Shown piece after piece: positions 6,121 to 12,316 of a DNA stretch of 12,316 nt. The stretch comes from an uncultured Corynebacterium sp. GTDB taxonomy: Bacteria > Actinomycetota > Actinomycetes > Mycobacteriales > Mycobacteriaceae. The notes below the pieces were generated by a model, which worked only from the letters and a program-made list of their open reading frames with translations, did not search any database and was not told where the DNA came from. Numbering within the stretch: position 1 is the first letter of the stretch; every line of letters begins with the position of its first letter. The position numbers and the translations under genes are program-made. The stretch covers positions 1-12,316 of the forward strand of contig CALZCR010000014.1 in assembly GCA_945631445.1 (NCBI GenBank), read 5' to 3'.

Positions 6121-6450
6121 CGCGCGCGATCCATCCACAGAGGCGTAGTTACAGCTGTGTAATTTAATGAAGTTGCTCACTTTCCCGGGGTGTGGACAAA
6201 AAACCCGCCTGTGCACAACTTCGGAAAATCTGTGAAAAGAAAGTGGATAACCTCCCCTAAAATGTGGAAGGATCGGCCGCACTGGAATCCATCCACAGAA
6301 GCGACACTTTATCCACACTCCATCCACAGGGCCGTGCACAGGGTGTTTTTCTGCCTTGAACAGGCGCTATGACCCCCTATCCACAGATTCCACAGGACCT
6401 ATTGTTACTACCAGTCTTATACTTGTAATTCGTTTAGTAGAAAAAGGGGA
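6121..6450. other. oriC: Chromosomal replication origin (oriC)
   Basis: This AT-enriched non-coding stretch between dnaA and dnaN is packed with DnaA boxes. Exact or canonical forms: TTGTCCACA on the minus strand (6191-6199), TTGTGCACA on the minus strand (6210-6218), TTATCCACA on the plus strand (6309-6317). One-mismatch forms: minus 6242-6250 and plus 6377-6385 (CTATCCACA). The variant CCATCCACA occurs three times on the plus strand (6131-6139, 6289-6297, 6320-6328), and looser matches lie at 6332-6340 and 6386-6394. The array ends in an AT-rich segment (about 6399-6445) suited to unwinding. The dnaA-oriC-dnaN position is the standard one. The exact functional boundaries cannot be read from sequence alone. 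Confidence 0.95.
6377..6445 (+). other. Probable DNA unwinding element with DnaA-trio-like start
   Basis: Two adjacent box-like 9-mers (CTATCCACA 6377-6385, GATTCCACA 6386-6394) are followed by GGAC and then triplets CTA-TTG-TTA-CTA (6399-6410) leading into the AT-rich stretch to about 6445. This box, short GC spacer, NTA-triplet order is that of the basal unwinding system described in Bacillus subtilis, where DnaA-trios guide DnaA onto single-stranded DNA. One triplet (TTG) departs from the pattern. Confidence 0.5.
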
Positions 6451-6460
6451 TGTGGAGAGT

Positions 6461-6721
6461 TTCGTCGACCGCCCGGAAAATCCTCCCGACGAACGAGATT
6501 AAGTGGAACTAGACCAATTAGACCTTTTCCTAAGGGGCGCGATGATGGCCTAACCTGACTCAGAGCTGCCCTTCGCATTCCGAGGGGCCTAAGCTAGTTT
6601 TGTACGATCAGCCCTTGGCCCGACTGGGACGCCGCCCCGCAGGATTTCTGCATGCGCGGAACTGTCGGGGACAATGGACTTAGAAATTTTTGCGATTGAT
6701 GCGAGGAGCCGAGGAAAGAGC
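6461..6721. other. Non-coding stretch between oriC and dnaN, with probable dnaN promoter
   Basis: I find no gene here. It contains a 7-bp inverted repeat TTCGTCG/CGACGAA (6461-6467 and 6487-6493), a direct repeat TAGACC at 6510-6515 and 6519-6524, and weak -10-like hexamers GACAAT (6670-6675, with TTCTGC 18 bases upstream) and TAGAAA (6681-6686) near dnaN. None of the promoter matches is strong enough to choose between. Confidence 0.4.
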
Positions 6722-7909
6722 ATGGACTCACAAGCAGTGTCGTTCCGAGTAGCTAGGGACGACCTGGCCAATGCCGTTGCCTGGGTGGCACGGAGTTTGC
6801 CCACCAAGGCGACCCAGCCGGTTCTCCGCGCCATGCTGATCACAGCCACAGACACGGGCCTCGAGCTCGCGGGCTTCGACTACGAAATCTCGACCAAGGT
6901 GCGCATCCCCGCCGAGATCTCCGAGCCGGGCACCATCGCCGTCGCCGGACGTCTCATCGCGGAGATCGTCAACACCTTGCCCAACAAGCCGGTCGACCTG
7001 CAGGTCGAGGGCACGAAGGTGCTGCTTTCGTGCAGCTCCTCGCGATTTGAGCTGCCGCTGATCCCGCTGGACGATTACCCGCAGCTGCCGGAGCTGCCCG
7101 AGGTCACCGGCACCGCTGATCCGGCGTTGTTCGCGGAGGCCGTCACCCAGGTCGCCGCCGCGGCCGGCAAAGACGACACGTTGCCCATGCTCACCGGCGT
7201 CCACATCGACATCCAGGGCTCCGAAGTGCACTTGGCCGCGACCGACCGGTTCCGCCTGGCGCTGCGTTCCTTCGAATGGTCCCCGACCACGCCTTCCGTC
7301 GAAGCCAAACTCCTGGTCCCGGCGAAGTCCCTGCTGGACAACGCCCGCACCCTGGACGGCGGCCTGAACGAGCCGATCCAGATCGCGGTGGGCTCCGACG
7401 GCCACATCGGCAGCGACGGGTTGTTCGGCATGCACGCGGCCAACCGGGAGACGACGACGCGCATGCTCGACGCCGAATTCCCGAACATCCAGCCGCTGCT
7501 GCCGAAGACGCACACCTCGATGGCCTCCATCGAGATCGCGCCGCTGCAGGAGGCGATCCGCCGCGTCAGCCTGGTCACCGACCGCAACGCGCAGATCCGC
7601 ATGGAGTTCTCCGAGGGACAGGTCATCCTGTCCGCCGGCGGCATGAACGACTCCGGGCATGCGGAAGAGTCCCTGCCCTGCACGTTCGTCGGCCGCGATT
7701 CGTTGACCATCGCCTTCAACCCGGGCTACCTGAAGGACGGGTTGGCCGTGGTCAACACCGAGCGCGTGGTCTTCGGCTTCACGGAGCCTTCGCGTCCGGC
7801 GATCCTGATCCCCGAGCCGGAGGAGTTGCCGGAAGCGGACGACGGTGTGTTCCAGACCCCGGACACCCACTTCACTTACCTGCTCATGCCGGTGCGCTTG
7901 CCGGGGTAG
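6722..7909 (+). CDS. dnaN: DNA polymerase III sliding clamp (beta subunit)
   Basis: Forms the ring-shaped homodimer that tethers replicative and repair polymerases to DNA. The 395-residue product shows the family N-terminus (VSFRVARDDLANAVAWVARSLP), LELAGFDYEIS strand pattern, the domain 2 motif KDDTLPMLTGVHI near residue 157, ATDRFRLALR near residue 172, and the clamp C-terminus YLLMPVRLPG. The ATG at 6722 is chosen over an in-frame ATG at 6674 because GAGGAAAG sits just before it and the resulting N-terminus fits the family; the upstream 16 codons look non-conserved. recF begins 29 bases downstream, so the two are probably cotranscribed. Length is typical for actinobacteria. Confidence 0.98.
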   Translation: MDSQAVSFRVARDDLANAVAWVARSLPTKATQPVLRAMLITATDTGLELAGFDYEISTKVRIPAEISEPGTIAVAGRLIAEIVNTLPNKPVDLQVEGTKVLLSCSSSRFELPLIPLDDYPQLPELPEVTGTADPALFAEAVTQVAAAAGKDDTLPMLTGVHIDIQGSEVHLAATDRFRLALRSFEWSPTTPSVEAKLLVPAKSLLDNARTLDGGLNEPIQIAVGSDGHIGSDGLFGMHAANRETTTRMLDAEFPNIQPLLPKTHTSMASIEIAPLQEAIRRVSLVTDRNAQIRMEFSEGQVILSAGGMNDSGHAEESLPCTFVGRDSLTIAFNPGYLKDGLAVVNTERVVFGFTEPSRPAILIPEPEELPEADDGVFQTPDTHFTYLLMPVRLPG

Positions 7910-8553
7910 CCTCCGCGCGCACAGGAAGGTGGGCGTAGATGTATCTGCGACGGCTTGAGCTGCGGGATTTCCGTTCTTGGCCGGAATTGTCGTTGGACTT
8001 GCAGCCGGGCGTGACCCTGTTCGTGGGCCGCAACGGCTTCGGCAAGACGAACATCGTCGAAGCCGTCGGTTATTCCGCCCACTTGTCCTCGCACCGCGTC
8101 AGCCACGACGCGCCGCTGGTGCGCACCGGGGCGAAAAATGCCCGGGTGTCCGCGACCACGGTCAATCAGGGGCGGGAGTTGACGACGCACCTGCTGATCA
8201 AGCCCCACGCCGCGAATCAGGCCCAGATCAACCGCACCAAGCTGAAGACGCCGCGGGAGATGCTCGGCGTGTTGCGCAGCGTGTTGTTCGCGCCGGAGGA
8301 TCTGGCGCTGGTGCGTGGCGAGCCCGCCCAGCGGCGCCGGTACCTGGATGACCTGGTGGCGACCCGGACCCCGCGGTTGGCCGGGGTGCGCGCGGATTAC
8401 GACCGGATCCTCAAGCAGCGCAACGCTTTGCTCAAAAGCGCCGGCGGGGCCCTGCGGCGCGGCTACGACGACGCCGACGGCGCCAGCGCTTTGGCCACCT
8501 TGGACGTCTGGGACGGCCCGCTCGCGGCGCCGGGCGGGAGGCGCATCGCCGCC

Positions 8554-8562
8554 GGGGGGGGG
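8554..8562 (+). repeat. G9 homopolymer within recF
   Basis: Nine consecutive G encode three glycines (residues 206-208). Such a run is prone to slippage in replication and to miscalling in sequencing; a one-base change would truncate or frameshift RecF. Confidence 0.9.
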
Positions 8563-9154
8563 CTGCTGGAGTCCTGGGCGGGCCGGAGCACGGCGGCGAC
8601 TGCGGGGATCGCCCCGGAATCGCGCCCGGCGTCGGTGCACTACGACACGACGCTCGCCGACGCCTTGCGCACCGCTCTCGGCGAGGAGACCGACGCCACC
8701 CGGGACCCGGCTGTCTTTGAGTCCGTGCTGCTCACGGAGCTGGCCCGGTTGCGCCCCCGGGAAGTGGAGGCCGGCCGGACCCTGGCGGGGCCGCACCGGG
8801 ACGACCTGGAACTGCGATTGGGTGACCAACCCGCCAAAGGCTTCGCCAGCCACGGCGAGAGCTGGTCTTTCGCGCTGTCATTGCGCTTGGCGGAGTTCTT
8901 CCTGCTCGGCGCGGACGGCAGCGAGCCGGTGCTGATCCTGGACGACGTCTTCGCCGAACTCGACGCCCGCCGCCGCGAGCAGCTGGTCGAGGTGGCGCAG
9001 GACGCCGAGCAGGTGTTGATCACCGCGGCCGTCGACGACGACTTGCCGGCGAACCTGGCCGGCCGGGTCACCGCACGTTTCGACGTAGGGATCACCGGAG
9101 AGGGCGATGGGCGGGCGTCGCGGATGATGACGCCGCAGGAGGTGGAGCAGGGAC

Positions 9155-12074
<2,920 letters not shown>

Positions 12075-12092
12075 GCCGCCGACCCTGGTTTT

Positions 12093-12124
12093 CCGCGCCG
12101 CCCGTCCATGAACGGGCGGCGCGG
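12093..12124. terminator. 13-bp perfect GC hairpin after gyrB
   Basis: Perfect 13-base arms (12093-12105 and 12112-12124) enclose the 6-base loop CCATGA, 18 bases past the gyrB stop. No T-run follows on either strand, so it may be a non-canonical (U-less) terminator of the kind often proposed in actinobacteria. Its right arm abuts the putative promoter of the next gene. Confidence 0.6.
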
Positions 12125-12130
12125 TATCCT
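12125..12130 (+). promoter_or_regulatory. Putative -10 of a leaderless promoter
   Basis: TATCCT ends 7 bases before the ATG at 12138, which places the expected transcription start on or next to the A of the start codon. No Shine-Dalgarno sequence is visible in the bases before the ATG. A -35 would fall inside the hairpin at about 12102-12107. Confidence 0.45.
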
Positions 12131-12137
12131 TGATCCC

Positions 12138-12316
12138 ATGAAAGCCAGGGCAGTGTCCGTCGTCGTCGCCACCGGCCTGCTGGCTGCGGCGGCTCCTTTT
12201 CTCCCCGCCGCCGCAGCGCAGGAGCGGATCTCGGGCGGTGACTCGGTCGCCTCCGCCCCAGAGCTGATCGTCGGTACCGCCGGCGAACCGGAGCGCTACA
12301 CCCTCGAAGTGACCGG
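12138..12316 (+). CDS. Secreted protein, N-terminal fragment (3' end outside window)
   Basis: The ATG at 12138 opens a frame that runs off the window, giving 59 residues. The N-terminus is a clear Sec signal peptide: MKAR, then a hydrophobic stretch SVVVATGLLAAAAPFLPAA and a probable cleavage after AAA before QERISGG. No lipobox cysteine is seen. The mature part visible (VASAPELIVGTAGEPERYTLEVTG) shows no motif I recognise, so I give no function; an exported or cell-envelope protein is the most that can be said. It starts 63 bases after gyrB with no visible ribosome binding site, and the -10-like TATCCT just upstream suggests a leaderless mRNA. Confidence 0.7.
   Translation, partial: MKARAVSVVVATGLLAAAAPFLPAAAAQERISGGDSVASAPELIVGTAGEPERYTLEVT

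Noticed and set aside
6190..6372. Short open frame inside oriC
   Set aside because: It consists of DnaA boxes read as codons and has no ribosome binding site.
6674..6721. Alternative dnaN start 16 codons upstream
   Set aside because: The ATG at 6722 has a better ribosome binding site and gives the usual clamp N-terminus; the upstream region overlaps candidate promoter hexamers.

Overview
This window is a chromosomal replication-origin region from a GC-rich actinobacterium, most likely a Corynebacterium. The evidence is the gene order parA-rsmG-yidC-yidD-rnpA-rpmH / dnaA-oriC-dnaN-recF-dciA-gyrB, the 47-residue Arg-rich L34 protein, TTGTCCACA-type DnaA boxes alongside TTATCCACA, GTG starts on five genes, and no Jag (R3H) gene between yidC and rsmG, where Mycobacterium has one. 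The genus is inferred from gene content and protein appearance; no database was searched.

Left arm (1-3619, minus strand, transcribed away from oriC): rpmH (L34), rnpA (RNase P protein), yidD and yidC (membrane protein insertion) form a compact cluster. rnpA and yidD overlap by 4 bases. An intrinsic terminator follows yidC. rsmG (16S rRNA methyltransferase) and parA (chromosome partitioning ATPase, cut by the window edge) come next, each with room for its own promoter.

Divergent gap (3620-4419): 800 bases without a gene between rpmH and dnaA. It holds outward-facing promoters, two 12-bp perfect palindromes, an 8-bp inverted repeat, three consensus DnaA boxes at the likely dnaA promoter, and a dnaA leader rich in hairpin potential.

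Origin (6058-6721): a strong terminator closes dnaA. It is followed by about 260 bases with many DnaA boxes, then an AT-rich stretch with a DnaA-trio-like start, and then a plainer stretch leading into dnaN.

Right arm (6722-12316, plus strand): dnaN (sliding clamp), recF (recombination mediator), dciA (helicase loader/operator, DUF721) and gyrB (DNA gyrase B). These genes supply initiation, processivity, gap repair, helicase delivery and supercoiling. gyrB has its own promoter. A 13-bp perfect hairpin follows gyrB, and then the start of a secreted protein gene that looks leaderless.

The coding content is canonical and I see no new multi-gene system, mobile element, CRISPR array, tRNA or rRNA. 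The less ordinary signals are non-coding (dnaA leader structure, oriC box variants, paired palindromes) plus two protein-level oddities: a divergent patch next to a G9 run in recF, and Lys at the usual Arg position in YidC.
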